Source of the DNA: Brachynemurus nebulosus
Taxonomy: Eukaryota; Arthropoda; Insecta; Neuroptera; Myrmeleontidae
DNA length: 64,000 nt
NCBI GenBank assembly: GCA_035578155.1
Contig: JAPWDM010000017.1
Location: forward strand, 1,760,001 to 1,824,000
Reading direction: 5' to 3'
Part shown: positions 1 through 12,058 of the stretch, in pieces
Layout of the letters: each line of letters opens with the position of its first letter
Position numbering within the stretch: position 1 is the first letter of the stretch
Translations under genes and position numbers: made by a program
The notes under the pieces: model-generated
Told to the model about the DNA's origin: nothing
The model's input: only the letters and a program-made list of their open reading frames with translations
Database searches by the model: none

Positions 1-660
1 TTATCTTAAAGCAAAAAATATTAATATTTATAAAATTGACTCCATAGGCGATAAATTATTTTTTAATAGCGCAATTTTTTCCTGTTAAAAATATTAATTA
101 TACACCATTTTATTTAGAAAAGACGAAACAAAGTGGAAGAAAAACAAAACATGAAAGAGAAAATTTTCTTCAAATATAAATTAATATAATAAATTTCTCA
201 AGCGATTAAAACGCGAAGATATTACTCTGCGTAGTCATTGACTGAGAAATGTTTGTACCAATATAAATGTTTGCTTATAAATTGTTTTACAAACAAAGAA
301 GATAACATATAATTAAAATTGAAATATTAAACAAGCCTTAGTTACATATACGACCTTTTTACATTTTTGATTTGGTTATTGAAGTGTGCATTATGTACTT
401 TTAAATTATTTGCTTTACAATTTCATATAGCATAATTATTTTCATTTTAAATACTCCAGTAAATTATTTCATATGTTTAGATGCATATATGTATACGTAC
501 TAGACACTATGTTTTACCTACTGATAAGGAGTGTTTATGTCTAAAATTTTAAAATACATCTTAAAGGTATTTCAAAATATCTTACCTTCTGAATTTTTAC
601 CTATTAGGTACTAAATTATGCAATGACAAATCCTGAATATTCTATAAAAATTAAATTGGT
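1..660. other. AT-rich DNA without recognisable gene
   Basis: No ORF with recognisable protein similarity and no strong repeat structure was seen. The stretch is AT-rich filler upstream of the CTGACC-motif repeat. Confidence 0.5.
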
Positions 661-685
661 ATCTATTTAAGAAAATTAAAAAAAA

Positions 686-945
686 GGCTATGATTTAAAC
701 GGTCAATAGAAAATTACAGTTTTGGTCAGTAAAAAAATATAAACGGTATGTTTAATAACAGATTTGGCTGTAAAATGTAAGCAGTAAAAAAAATAGAAAC
801 GGGCAGTGAAATATTTTGAGATAAGCGGTTCAATAAATATTTGGCTTGTTAAAAATCCAACTGGCCAGTAAAATTAATAAATGGTCAGTAAATTGTGAGC
901 GGTTATTAAATCGGAATTGGTCCGTTAAAAATCTTGAAATAAGTG
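686..945 (-). repeat. Dispersed CTGACC-motif repeat, copy 1
   Basis: This segment is rich in GGTCAGTAAA motifs and aligns along its whole length, inverted, with 23672-23932, differing by scattered substitutions. It is therefore a dispersed, probably mobile repeat. The motif recurs in the opposite orientation at 2316-2620, so 686-2620 reads like a fold-back structure around a TAACC-rich core. No coding capacity was seen. The element class is unknown. Confidence 0.7.
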
Positions 946-989
946 GTAAATAATTACCCTTTCCCCGAAAATGCGGTTTCAGTGGTAAA

Positions 990-1110
990 TTAACCACAAC
1001 TAACCTAAGCTAACCTAATTTAACCTAAATTAACCCAAACTAACTTAAATTAACCTTAGTTAACCTCACCACCTTGTTTTTATATCAAAATCGAAGTATA
1101 TTGTCAAAAC
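990..1110. repeat. TAACC-rich 74-bp tandem repeat, left part
   Basis: Degenerate TAACCTAA-like words lead into a unit ending TATCAAAATCGAAGTATATT and TTGTCAAAAC. The same unit continues at 2016-2215 after the inserted hAT element. Removing the element plus one 8-bp target duplication places successive units exactly 74 bp apart. The TAACC words resemble the insect telomere complement (CCTAA)n, but the array is too degenerate and interspersed to be a telomere. Confidence 0.75.
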
Positions 1111-2015
1111 CAGTGTTGGGCATAATCGATTACATGTAAACGGATTACTTGTAATCAGATTAAATGTAATCCCGATTACAAGTAATCGAATTAAATGTAA
1201 TCGCGATTACATTTTATTATGATTACATTTCTTTAATGTAATTGTAATTACATGTGATCCAATTACTTGTTATCGCAATTATATTTAATTTATTACATAT
1301 ATACATGATTACTTGTAATCAAATTACAAATTACTTTCACTAGTAACCAATAAGCACATAAATCTGCATAAGTATTTCTGTTTTCCTAATACTAGTATCG
1401 TATTTAAAAACTGTTTTTTTAGCGTCGAAATAGTTTTAAAAAAAAATATCTAGCATTTTGTCCGTGGCTTCGCCCGCGTGGCAGTAACAGGGCTGAGGGG
1501 GTTTGCGGGTTCCAGCACACAATGCGTCGTCAAAAGTATGGGGACACCTTAACTCAGGGAGGCACACTTTTTATACGGTAGTGTACCACATCATTAAGTA
1601 AAATACCGCGTCAAAAGTGTGGGCATACCCTGGGTTAAAATGTCTGTATACTTTTGATGACCTAGTGTGTGCTAAAGGCCCTACCTTTATTTCCTCTTTA
1701 ACCTAATTGTTTCACTATCGAATTTTTTATTAAATTCATATGTAGCAATTTTATTCACATTTATATCTTAAGCAAAAGCAATCGTAATTTTATAATCAAA
1801 TTACTGAAACGATTACATATTTTGTAATCCAGAAACGATTACAAATTACGATTACAAATTGTAATTGTAATGAAAAATCTTAGATTGCATTTTGTAAATA
1901 TAATTTATAATCATAATTACTAGTTACAAAATGTAATTTGTAATCAGAAAAAACAGATTACATTTTGTAATCGTATTTTTTAAACTATAATTTGATTACA
2001 TTTTGCCCAACACTG
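1111..2015. mobile_element. Non-autonomous hAT-type element (905 bp)
   Basis: The termini are inverted repeats beginning CAGTGTTGGGCA. They are flanked by an 8-bp near-duplication, GTCAAAAC on the left (1103-1110) and GTCATAAC on the right (2016-2023). An 8-bp duplication with CAG-type ends is characteristic of hAT transposons. No transposase ORF is present, so the copy would need one supplied in trans. Both ends are packed with GTAATC/GATTAC words in both orientations, as expected for subterminal transposase-binding arrays. Excising it restores the 74-bp period of the surrounding tandem array. A palindromic MITE is nested in the middle. Confidence 0.85.
1514..1673. mobile_element. Nested palindromic MITE, copy 1
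   Basis: Imperfect inverted ends of about 33 bp start AGCACACAATGCG on the left and, read inward from the right, AGCACACACTAGG. Each is followed by a TCAAAAGTAT segment. The interior is homologous, inverted, to 26186-26305, so this is a mobile family. It lies inside the hAT element and post-dates it. No target duplication could be defined. Confidence 0.65.
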
Positions 2016-2215
2016 GTCATAACTAACTACACTAACCTAACCTTAACTAACCTCACCTCCTAGTTTTTATATCAAAGTAGAAGTATATTGTCAAAACGAA
2101 CTAAACTAATCTAACCTTAACAAGCCTCACCACCTAGTTTTTATATCAAAATCAAAGTACATTGTTAAAACTAACTAGGCTAATCTAACCTTAACTAACC
2201 TTATTTTAAATTTGC
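2016..2215. repeat. TAACC-rich 74-bp tandem repeat, right part
   Basis: Two further units carry the TAGTTTTTATATCAAA core at 2061 and 2135, exactly 74 bp apart, and a third decays after about 2200. The units share CTAACCTCACC and TTGTCAAAAC with 990-1110. Confidence 0.8.
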
Positions 2216-2315
2216 ACGCTGCGTTATCACGAAATATTATTCATTTTTGGCTCAAATTGTACACTATTTTCAATTAAAATAACCTTTGGCTTTTACTATA
2301 TGCTGGGAACTAGCA

Positions 2316-2620
2316 AACTGTTTATTTAACAGCCCGTTTAGATATTTTATTGACCATTTAGTTATCTTACTGAACCTTTAATTATTTTACAGACCACTTA
2401 TTTATTTTACTGACTATTTAGTTATCTTACTGGCCAAATAATAAATACTACTTACCATTGTAGGATAAAATAACTGACCAAATTCATTTATATTACTGAC
2501 CACGTTTTACTGCTAAAGTTGATTTAATACTGCTCAAAAAATATAATACTGACCATTTGAAGTTTTAACTGACCGAGGTAACTGACCAAGTGTTTAAAGA
2601 ACTGCTCAAATAATTACATA
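2316..2620 (+). repeat. Degenerate ACTGACCA short-period repeat
   Basis: ACTGACC and ACTGCTC words recur every roughly 15-35 bp, often within TTTTACTGACCATTTAGTTA-like strings. This is the motif of 686-945 in opposite orientation, giving the locus an inverted layout. Confidence 0.6.
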
Positions 2621-2821
2621 TTTCCCAAAAAAATATGATAATCACCGTAAAATGCATTACATAGAAAATGTGGAGTGAATCGGAAAATCCGATAATTTCT
2701 TATAACTGTACAAATTATTTATTAACTCGTCAATTATGTCTATCAATAACGGACTGAGAAGAGACTGGTTATATTTTAATAGTTTTGGCTAAATGGATAA
2801 GAAAATAGATTTTTTATTACT

Positions 2822-2990
2822 CATGCGGGAGAAGTACTAACTTGACGCACACATTTCTGTACGCAAAATAGCCGTTTGCCCACTGTACTCTTCCCGCATA
2901 CTTTTTTGCGTGTGGAAAGTAACTTTGCACACGCAAATTGACAATAAAACACGCAAAATATAATCAAAACACGCAAAGCCGCCTCTTAAT
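2822..2990. repeat. Short inverted repeat plus ACACGCAAA words
   Basis: Arms CATGCGGGAGAAGTAC (2822-2837) and GTACTCTTCCCGCATA (2885-2900) pair with two mismatches. They are followed by several ACACGCAAA words up to 2990. It is probably a small palindromic element or a fragment of one. No coding role is evident. Confidence 0.5.
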
Positions 2991-3164
2991 TTTTCATTTA
3001 ATAAATATTTAATAATTATTTCTATAGAAACCATCAACAAAGTAATTTAAACGATAATTAATTAAGAAAAAAAAGACGAACACTTAAAAATATTATTTTA
3101 AAAAGTAATAAAAATGTCAAAATTAGTGATAATAATAGAAAAAAGTATGTGAAATTCGTAATAA

Positions 3165-3304
3165 AAAATAGTATGTGCAACTCGTGCGGGATTGTCGATT
3201 GCTCCACTCAAGCGAATGAGCGCACTCACTACGTTCGTGCGCTCAACTTCGCTTTCGTGGGCAATCGACAATTTCCCGCACTTATTGCACAATATACTAT
3301 TTTA
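3165..3304. mobile_element. Palindromic MITE-like element
   Basis: Inverted arms of about 30-38 bp, including GTGCGGGATTGTCGATTGC on the left and GCAATCGACAATTTCCCGC on the right, enclose a GC-richer core of about 58 bp. Local composition differs sharply from the AT-rich flanks. Small ORFs across it are artefacts of the palindrome. Confidence 0.65.
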
Positions 3305-4170
3305 AATGATGAAAATAAAAAATAAGCTATCGGAATTAAAACTAGTTGGTTTTATAAGAATGTGGAAACTCACTCCATTTTACGGTATGTGTTGTATAAG
3401 CAAATGATTCAATTAAACATAGTAAGAGTATAATATGAAACTAGAGTCGATATTTGTTGTAATTTGATATGTCAATTTTGTTTGTTAGTAGTTAGAAATA
3501 GAAGATGATGACCTATACATTCTTATGATATTGAGAAAACTAACTTTTCTAATAGAAGAAACCTTTTATGGTTTAAATGTTATCAACTATCTAACTATAT
3601 GATATTATGTTCCCTTTGGTACGTAACATTTGAAAATTTCATTGTAAGCATTTATTCGATTGGTCGGATATAATCCAAAGAAATATCTAAATTTACGTTT
3701 CATTAGATTTTATCGAAGTCGATAAGGATACCAAGAAAATTATTAATTATGTTAAGAAACTAATAGTTCCAATGTTAATGAATTCAAATGAAATTATCGT
3801 TTCAAAATATTAAGTATCGTTTCTACTTATGTAGGTAATATTTCTCGGAAAATTTTGTTTATTTTCTAGATCATATATTTTAATCATTTAATCGCTTTAA
3901 ATGTATTTATCAACTATGTTTTCCACTAACTGAACTGTGATTTGAAATTTTATAATGATGTTTTATTATACTCCAAGTTCTAATGACTCAGAAATTGACG
4001 TAGAAGTTTTTTCGCATGATGTCAAACTCATATAGAGGTGAAAAGTTTTGATTTTATTTTTCAGTGTGTTTTAAGCCATAAAACATTACGGTTTTTCCAC
4101 ATCATCAACAGTTTAGTCAGCGTGAGTAAAAAGAAAGCCACAAAATACTCATTTTTTTCGATTTGGTTTA
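3305..4170. other. AT-rich DNA without recognisable gene
   Basis: Neither ORFs nor repeats worth calling were seen here. Confidence 0.5.
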
Positions 4171-4175
4171 GAAAA

Positions 4176-4535
4176 TAGTATACCGAGCCATTACCGCCGA
4201 TTTATCGTAAGCGACACTTTTATCGAAATTGTATTTTTATTGCAAGCAACATTAACGCAGCCCAAGCAGTGTTAACGTTTTTCTCCAAAATTCGTTAATT
4301 AACGAGTTATGCTCGTTAATTAACGAGTTATGCTACTGCTTGGTTTATCGTTAACACCACATATTTTCACTTTTTAGCGTATCCGACAATAACCAGCTTT
4401 ATCGTAAGGTTAATAAAATAATAGGAATAATACGCTCAGGCGTAATAAAATTAAGACAGCAGAAATATCGCAAGCTCCATACAAATATTTAAAAAATCCT
4501 TACGCTAAAATGGTGGTAATGGCTCGATATTATAT
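4176..4535. mobile_element. 360-bp MITE with ~24-bp inverted ends
   Basis: The ends pair around the shared word CGAGCCATTACC on the left and GGTAATGGCTCG on the right. Inside, CGTTAATTAACGAGTTATGCT occurs twice in tandem (4293-4313, 4314-4334), bracketed by CCAAGCAGT and its inverse ACTGCTTGG (4262-4270, 4335-4343). This looks like a compact non-autonomous DNA element with internal palindromes. Its family is unknown. Confidence 0.6.
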
Positions 4536-4551
4536 ACCAAAAGACTAACAA

Positions 4552-5648
4552 ATAACACTACCCAAGTGCCAATCGCCAATCTTCTAGAAATTTTTCTGGT
4601 GTGTAGAATAGGCAAAAATAAGGGACCCGTATTTTTTTTATCGGCCAAGACCCACGTTCGCGGGGTGAAACCAGCCCTTAAATTTGGCGTTCAAATCGTA
4701 TTTATTAAGATATCTCGAAAACTATAAGAGATAGGGGAAAACTTTAAATTGACGAAATGTTCCTCTTTAAAATACCTATTCATCTATATAGGTTAAACCA
4801 CGGTCGGATTTATAAGAGGGGCTAGAGGGATTAAAATGGGGGTAATTTTTGTTGTACAGCCTAAGTGGTTCAATGTATTAAATTTTTACCATCATAAATA
4901 GAAAGAGCACCAAAAATTAGGAGATACCTGTTTTCGCGTTTTTTCGAAATATGTGTAGTATTCAAGATATATAAGGAAGAAAAAAGTAGGATAGATTATG
5001 TTGCATTATTATTAATTGCAAATACCTTCTGTATTCTCTCATTTTTATGTTTATTTCATCATGAAAATGCAAACTTTTACTTTTCGATAATGATTCATGT
5101 ATTTTTCAGTACTTACTTAATTCGTAATTTAGTCATGTATATATTTGGTTACTCCTATTGTATATTTTTTTATACCTAGAAGGTATTTGCAATAAATAAT
5201 AATACAATATAATCTATCCTCTTTTTTTCTTCTTTCTATGTCTCGAATACCATAAATATTTCGGAAAAACGCAAAAATACGTGTCCCTTATTTTTTGCTC
5301 TTTCTATTTATATTGATAAAAATTTGATACGTTGAACCACTCAGGCTTTACAAGAAAATTTACCCTGATTTTCACCCCTTCAGCGCCTCATACACACCCG
5401 ACCCTGGTTTAACCTATATAGGTGAATAGGTCTTTTAAAGATGAACATTTTCTCAATTTAAAGTTGTTCTCTATCTCTTGCAGTTTTCGAGATATCTTAA
5501 GAAATACGATTTGAACCCCAAATTTAAGGACTGGTTTCACCCCGTGAACGTGGGCCTTAGCCGATAAAAAAATACGGGTCTCTTATTTTGCCTATTCTAC
5601 ACACCAGCAAAGTTTCAAGAAAGTTGGCGATTGGCACTTGAGTAGCAT
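4552..5648. repeat. Long inverted repeat (arms ~475 bp, spacer ~147 bp)
   Basis: The left arm (4552-5030) and right arm (5178-5648) are reverse complements with scattered substitutions. Outer ends share CAAGTGCCAATCGCC and inner ends share GCAAATACCTTCT. Transcription would give a hairpin of nearly 0.5 kb. The outer boundary is not sharp enough to define a target duplication. It may be a fold-back transposon or an inverted duplication. No ORF is conserved across the arms. Confidence 0.85.
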
Positions 5649-6134
5649 TACTTGTAAGGTGTGACTTTTGATAGTGAGTGTGAAGTTTGTTGCTGTAAGA
5701 CCTGTAAAGGCTAAAAGGCAACAATTCACACGACCAGAGGCCTAACTAAAAATTTTTCGCTCTCGAGCGACTTAACCCAACACTCCCTAGGAGAAATTCA
5801 CTTTTCCCTAAAAAATGGATCTGATAAGCAAAAAAAGCACTTTACTAGTTCCCCAAATTCAAATTTTTCAAGAATTTCAAAATTTCTTACTTCTTTTGCT
5901 GTGTTCTATTATTTATCTACTCTATTGCATCCCTTTTTATCATACTCCCTGGAGCGGTTACTCTATCTGCTCCGTTGTAGTTATGCCTCTGCACATGAGG
6001 GATTTCGATTAATTTAAAATAATAATTAAGAAAAAAATTATTTAAATATCATTTTAAGTATGTGAGATGTTATACCAAGTATTCACAAGTTAAATTTTTC
6101 TGGCTGATTCGTAACCTTCTATAAATTCTTATCT
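5649..6134. other. Intergenic DNA, small ORF only
   Basis: A 65-codon ORF at 5815-6012 has no recognisable motif and is probably chance. Nothing else was seen. Confidence 0.4.
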
Positions 6135-6142
6135 ACCTAGTG

Positions 6143-6365
6143 TAGGGGTGGTCAACTCAAATAATCTTGCGGGCCTCTTTGGAAGCACATCATAATTCCG
6201 CCGGTCGCATATAAAATTATGTGTTCCCATATATTATGTATTTTTCTAACATATTGGTTTTCACTACCTTGGTCATTAAAAAATAAACATATTTTGTATA
6301 AGTATGATAAATCTCGTAGGCTAAAAATTTTTAAGGCGTGCCGCGGGCCGCGTTGGCAACCCCTA
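6143..6365. mobile_element. hAT MITE (223 bp)
   Basis: Ends are TAGGGGTGGTCAAC and GTTGGCAACCCCTA, a 14-bp inverted pair with two mismatches. They are flanked by 8-bp near-duplications ACCTAGTG (6135-6142) and ATCTAGTG (6366-6373). The subterminal word GCCGCGGGCCGCG is typical of hAT ends. The element is far too short for a transposase. Confidence 0.8.
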
Positions 6366-6373
6366 ATCTAGTG

Positions 6374-7150
6374 GATTCCAAGTGAAATCTAACTTAATTC
6401 TTAATTTCTTAATTAAAAAATGTAAACATGAAAAAAAAAAGGAACAGTGAAATAGGAGTGTTCTAATATTTATTTGAAACAATTCAAACGACGAAAATTT
6501 TTTTAATATACGTAGCATTTAAAAGTCCGAAATTTATTGTATCAAAATAGGTTTGAAAGGTGTCAACAACGTTTTACGTAGTGTTTCTTGTTTAAAATAA
6601 AGTGCATAAATATTTTTAGTTCCTTGCGATTAAAGGTGACAATTTACTTCTTAAAAGACTATTTTTCTACTATTCTACCGTATATTCCGGAATTCCAAAC
6701 AATATAATTTTTTGCCGAATCTTTACTCTTTTAAAAGTAAGGTACTGTTAGTGAGTTAAAACTATTTTTTCGATTTTTTTTCTATGAAGCTATAAATGTT
6801 CTGAGAATACGTATTTAAAATTTCAAGTCAAAATTCAAAGTAGAAAAAAAGTTATACCGATTTTTGTTAGTCATATTTTAACGATGCTGCGTAAAACTGG
6901 AAGGACAAACAAAGAAAAAGCAAGATAGGAAGCTACAAGAGGAAGAATGTGAGATTACTTATGGATTACTCTACGGTCCCGGATTGGCTAATTAGCTATT
7001 AGTATGTTTATCTATTCCCTAGTTCTTGTGATGGTAGGCAAGGATTGGTACGGCTGGCATCTGGGTTTTGCTTAGGTCGGTACGGATGTCGGAAGCGTGA
7101 GGTAATAGCGCCTTCATCGCGGGAGGGGGATTTGGCATCTCGAGTTCAAC
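6374..7150. other. AT-rich DNA, possible leader of the next retroelement
   Basis: Nothing codes clearly. GC content rises after about 7030, so the retrotransposon remnant starting near 7160 may extend upstream into this stretch. Confidence 0.35.
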
Positions 7151-7207
7151 ACAAGTGATGGACGTGTGATGCTAAGTACGAATACTGCCACTATACCACC
7201 CAGCCTA

Positions 7208-7250
7208 AAGTGGTACCCCTCAGGGGTACCACTTCAGTGGTACCCCTGAG
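7208..7250. repeat. 13-bp perfect palindrome plus third copy
   Basis: AAGTGGTACCCCT (7208-7220), one C, then its exact reverse complement (7222-7234), followed by another forward GTGGTACCCCT starting at 7237. It sits inside the endonuclease remnant and disrupts it. Confidence 0.8.
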
Positions 7251-7817
7251 TCATTTCAGACTTGCGAAGCTAGAGCAGGATTCTCTAAAGAGAAGCAATA
7301 GCATTAGACGGGAAGTCATAGATATTACACTAGGATCAATGAGTATCCTGGGGAGGATAGTGGGTTGGAGGGTTTCAGTGGAATCGTCCCTATCAGATCA
7401 TCGACACATCGAATTTATGATACAGGGAACTCTCCCAGAAGTCCCCTATAGGGACCCTAGGAGAACCGATAGTGGCTCCTACAGGGAACAACTAGCTGGG
7501 ATGCTGGGCAATGGACCCTTGAGTGAACTCAGCTCTATGGAGGACTTGGAACTTGCAATTGCTTATGTCAGCAAAGCTATTCTAGCCTCCTACGAAGACA
7601 ACTGTGCGGTAATTAAAAGCAGAGCAGTTTACAAGAAACTACAGTGGAGCCCTAGATTGGAGCTCCTAAGAAAGGAAACAAGGAGGCTCTACAACAGAGC
7701 CAGACTAAAGAACGACGCCGAGAACTGGAAATGTTGTCGGAAGAGTCAGCGTAGGTACAAAAAGAGATTAGGGAGGCCTCCAGAACATTTTGGAGAACCT
7801 TCTACCAAAACATAAAA

Positions 7818-7875
7818 GATACACCTAGTATCTGTGATACTAGGTGTATCGTAGATACACTCTGTATCCTAGATA
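7818..7875. repeat. 15-bp perfect palindrome plus degenerate third copy
   Basis: GATACACCTAGTATC (7818-7832), loop TGT, then its exact reverse complement (7836-7850), then a degenerate forward copy to about 7875. It falls at the frame break between the linker and pre-RT segments of the retroelement remnant. Confidence 0.8.
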
Positions 7876-9124
7876 CGCCCTCTCTCGATTGCACAGAGTT
7901 CTGACAGGGGACTCTAAAGCGAAACTAGGAACACTCTTTGTACCTTCTGGGGCAACAACGTCCTTAGAATTAGAGACCCTTGAGCTTCTGTTAGGAATTC
8001 ACTTTCCGGAATCGGAAGTTTGTGAAGAAGACCTGCTGGTAGCCATTTACACACCCAAAAACAGATATTACACTAGGATCAAAGAAAGTGGCTGCCAGCA
8101 TAGTAACATACAAAAGAATACAGTGGGCAATTAACACGTTTGCCCCTTACAAGAGCCCGGGTTTGGATGGAGTGTTTCCTGCCCTGTTACAGTAGGCAGA
8201 AGAAGTACTTATTCCGCACCTGATTAGAATATTTCGACTATGTCGAGCCGGGGCTATGTTCACTCTACATGGCGTGTGGCTAAATTCGCAACAGCTGCCA
8301 AAGGACTGCTCTGGTATACTGACGGGTCCAAGATGGCGGAAGGAACAGGTGCGGGTGTTTTCGGACCCCGAACCCGATTAACCTACCCCTTGGGAAAAGA
8401 ATCAACGGTTATCCAGGCTGAAGTGTTTGCCATTTCAGCCTGTGCGAAATTTATACAAAGTAGGCCCGATTGGAAGGGTCATTGCGAAAGTATATGCTCG
8501 GACAGCCAGGCTGCTCTCAATGCCCTTAATGGCGTTAGGACAACGTCAAGATTGGTGCACGAATGCCAAGAAACGTTGGATCAACTCTCGGTCCATTGTC
8601 CAGTGACCTTGGTATGGGTACTAGGCGATACGGGAATAGATAGAAATGAGAGAGCAGATGACTTAGCTAAATGAGGCTCGACTCAACCTTTAATAGGTCC
8701 AGAGCCGGCCCAAGGAATATCATTCCAGAGAGTGAGGTGTGCGCCCATTTCTGGAAAGTATGTACAACGGCCAGACAGGCCCGAGAGCTTATAGTACTAC
8801 GCAGTACAAAACGGAGAAAAGAATTGCTATCTCTAAGCAGGGTACAGCTGAGCCGGTTAACAGGTATACTCACGGGGCCTAAGGTCCTGAGGAAGTACCT
8901 GTATGTCATGGGATTAATGGAAAGTCCTCTCTGCCGAAGGTGCCGCTTGGAGGACGAATCTTCGTCCCATGTTTTATGCTCTTGTAAAGCATTGTCATCC
9001 TTGTGATGCAGGTATCTGGGATCTCCAATATTGAGTTCCGAGGACATCAGGATTGCAGACTTTAATGCAATCCTGTGTTTCTATGAGGGACTGGGTATTA
9101 GCTAGTCCTTCTTGGATGCCGTGG

Positions 9125-10940
9125 GGTACAATGTGCAACAGGGCTTTGAACCCAAACCCACTTACAGCTTTTATTCATTAATGTTTATCTATAAATATTT
9201 ATAAAATATAAACAAAAATTTATTTTTAAAAAAGCTTTAAATATGTTCTGCTCAAAATGACATTTTTTTAAAATTGTGCAAATTCTAGCTCAAAAACTTA
9301 TTAACAAATTTTAACAAGACTTTGCTCATTATGTTTATTATTATGCCTATTGTGCATCCCCCACCGACCTGGTAATTTTTTTCTTTTTTTTTTACGTTCA
9401 GAAACTTAAAAGTGCGGGAAAATGAGGCTGTTTTTAAAACTTATTTTTCAAATAAGTTTTTTCGAAAAAGCGCTTTACTTCCGGTTTTGGTGGGGGGATG
9501 CACAATTACATATGTTTATATTAAAACGCCATATAATTGTTTTTTGGATGTACTGCTTTATAGTTTGCGCAGATTTAGGCTTTTCTTTTTTTATGTCAAC
9601 TTTAACGCCCTCTTAATTTTTCATTTAAAAAAAAGATTTAAATGTCTCTTTTTCAACTTTACTCACTAAGAGTACCTTAAGCAAAACTTATATCGATCTT
9701 TGGTGGTTAAGTTTTCTAACAACAGACAAATTTTCAAAATTGGTCCAATTTTATTGTAGTAGTAATTGGTACAATACGTTAGACAGAAGCAAGAATAATA
9801 TACGTCAGTAAGAGTAATATACATTAGACAGAAATAAATATACCCATACTCTCGCTTCATAATATTGGTACAAATTTTGTAACTTACAATCAATTATAAC
9901 AGATAGAACTACTCAAAATGTATAAACCAAAGCTGAAAATTAACAGACAGTCAAATTAATTGAAATAATACTGTGTAACTTGTTCAAATGGTCTTTCCTT
10001 TATTATTTTAATGTTTTAAAAAAGGTGATTTAAATGTAATACTTCACCCTATAATTATAAATATTTTCTTATTCGGTTGGGTTTATATGTAGATAAAGAT
10101 ATGTATTTCTCTACCTATTTATATAGATTTTAGAGGATGTATAATGAGAACTTTACTGGCAGTGTCATTTGCGTCCTATTATCCTTTAACGCCGCGTATT
10201 CTTGTAATACGTTTGCCTGTATTTATTCAGTGTGTATGCGTGTATTCGTGTGTAAATGCTTACGAATCTCGTAGTCGCTATATTCTTCCATTCTGTTTTA
10301 AGGATTTAGTTGGTACTATTAAGTCGAAACCACGATTTTCTAAGTAACAAGTAGTGTTTGTTTATCTGTTTGCTTGTGTTACGTGGATAGACTATTTTCA
10401 AGTAAGTAACCTAACAACCAAACAACATTTTTGCAACTTACAACTAATTGTTCTCTGTCTGGCTATTAGAATAATAATGTTCTTAGAACTTATTTGTAAA
10501 CATGATGTAGCAATGCTTTATTTTTGTCTTCATTTCTTATTCTAACAGTAAAGATTTTGAAGAGATATACCTACGTATAATTCTATGATGATATTTAGTA
10601 AAAAATTTAAAAGAGTTACAGTAATATTTTTACCAAATGAAAATGATTTCATGTAATAGCAATGCACGAAAACTTAAGTATCAAATTTATGTGAATGTAA
10701 GTCTTTTCTATACTGAAATGTTATAGTTTAATATTTAATATGAAGCTATGTCTATGTCTATATAAACAACTTACTAAAGCTTATATTGCACGAACAACCC
10801 TAATTTCAATGTTAGTTTATGTTTATTTAATTTTACAATGTTATTCATTGTTTTATTATCGTAATTCAAACGTTATAAATCAATAACTATAAATATTAGG
10901 CTGGCTAATAATTTTGTAACCCCGAAATCTCCAAGCTAAT
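9125..10940. other. AT-rich DNA with one small inverted repeat
   Basis: An inverted pair near 9350-9373 and 9481-9504 shares GTGCATCCCCC and GGGGGGATGCAC and encloses about 107 bp. It is probably a small MITE. The short ORFs in this stretch have no recognisable domains, and the remainder to 10940 shows nothing else. Confidence 0.45.
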
Positions 10941-10942
10941 TA

Positions 10943-11604
<662 letters not shown>

Positions 11605-12058
11605 AACGTATAAGTTTTTAGCCAAAATTTGCTGCAATTTAAATGTTTCTGCGACATTTTTTTACACCATTGGAAACAGGAGAAAAAATCACATAAAAAA
11701 GTTTCTAGAACCCTTGTTCTATGCGAACTAATTTTTGGGAAAAACTAGTTTTATAAATTTCTATAAGTTTTCTGTTAAAATTTCCCCCAAGTTCGAAAGT
11801 TTTTGTGGCTTTTTTGCATCATCAAAGACACGAAAAAATTCACATAAGGAAGGTTTTCGAACCATTATTCGACATCCACTGGTGTCCGAGAAAAATTTAT
11901 TTTTATAAATGAAAACGGGTCAGAAGATTTTTGCTACGTTTATATAACTATATGAGCGTAGGTAGGTAGTTATACAAGGAATATGTATGTACAATAGGAA
12001 TATGTCGTATGTCGTACAATACGATAGTTAATAGCTTGTATAGTAATATACATGTTAT
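11605..12058. other. AT-rich DNA without recognisable gene
   Basis: No ORF, repeat boundary or RNA gene was recognised. Confidence 0.4.

Larger units (their letters stand above)
7160..9115 (+). pseudogene. Decayed APE-type non-LTR retrotransposon, RT core deleted
   Basis: Pieces of one retrotransposon polyprotein occur in order. At 7165-7410 is the end of an apurinic-type endonuclease, with the words IDITLGS and SLSDHRHIEF (the SDH motif). A linker of about 170 residues follows, then a pre-RT segment with FAPYKSPGLDGVFPALLQ near 8140-8190. GYVHSTWRVAKF is joined directly to an RNase H domain: YTDGSK at 8315, QAEVFAI, SDSQAAL and ERADDLA. A C-terminal CRRC...H...C zinc finger lies near 8930-8990. 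The RT palm with its YxDD box is missing, a deletion I estimate at over 1 kb. The RNase H acidic residues survive, but the usual GH before the last Asp reads GD. There are frameshifts near 7815 and 8674 and a stop at 9004-9006, after which the tail resumes in frame to about 9104. R1, LOA or I-like clades are all possible. Confidence 0.85.

Noticed and set aside
990..2215. Telomeric (TTAGG)n array
   Set aside because: TAACC words are interspersed in a 74-bp unit and degenerate. No uninterrupted telomere repeats were seen.
8667..9047. Minus-strand 126-codon ORF
   Set aside because: It is the antisense shadow of the retroelement C-terminal zinc-finger region.
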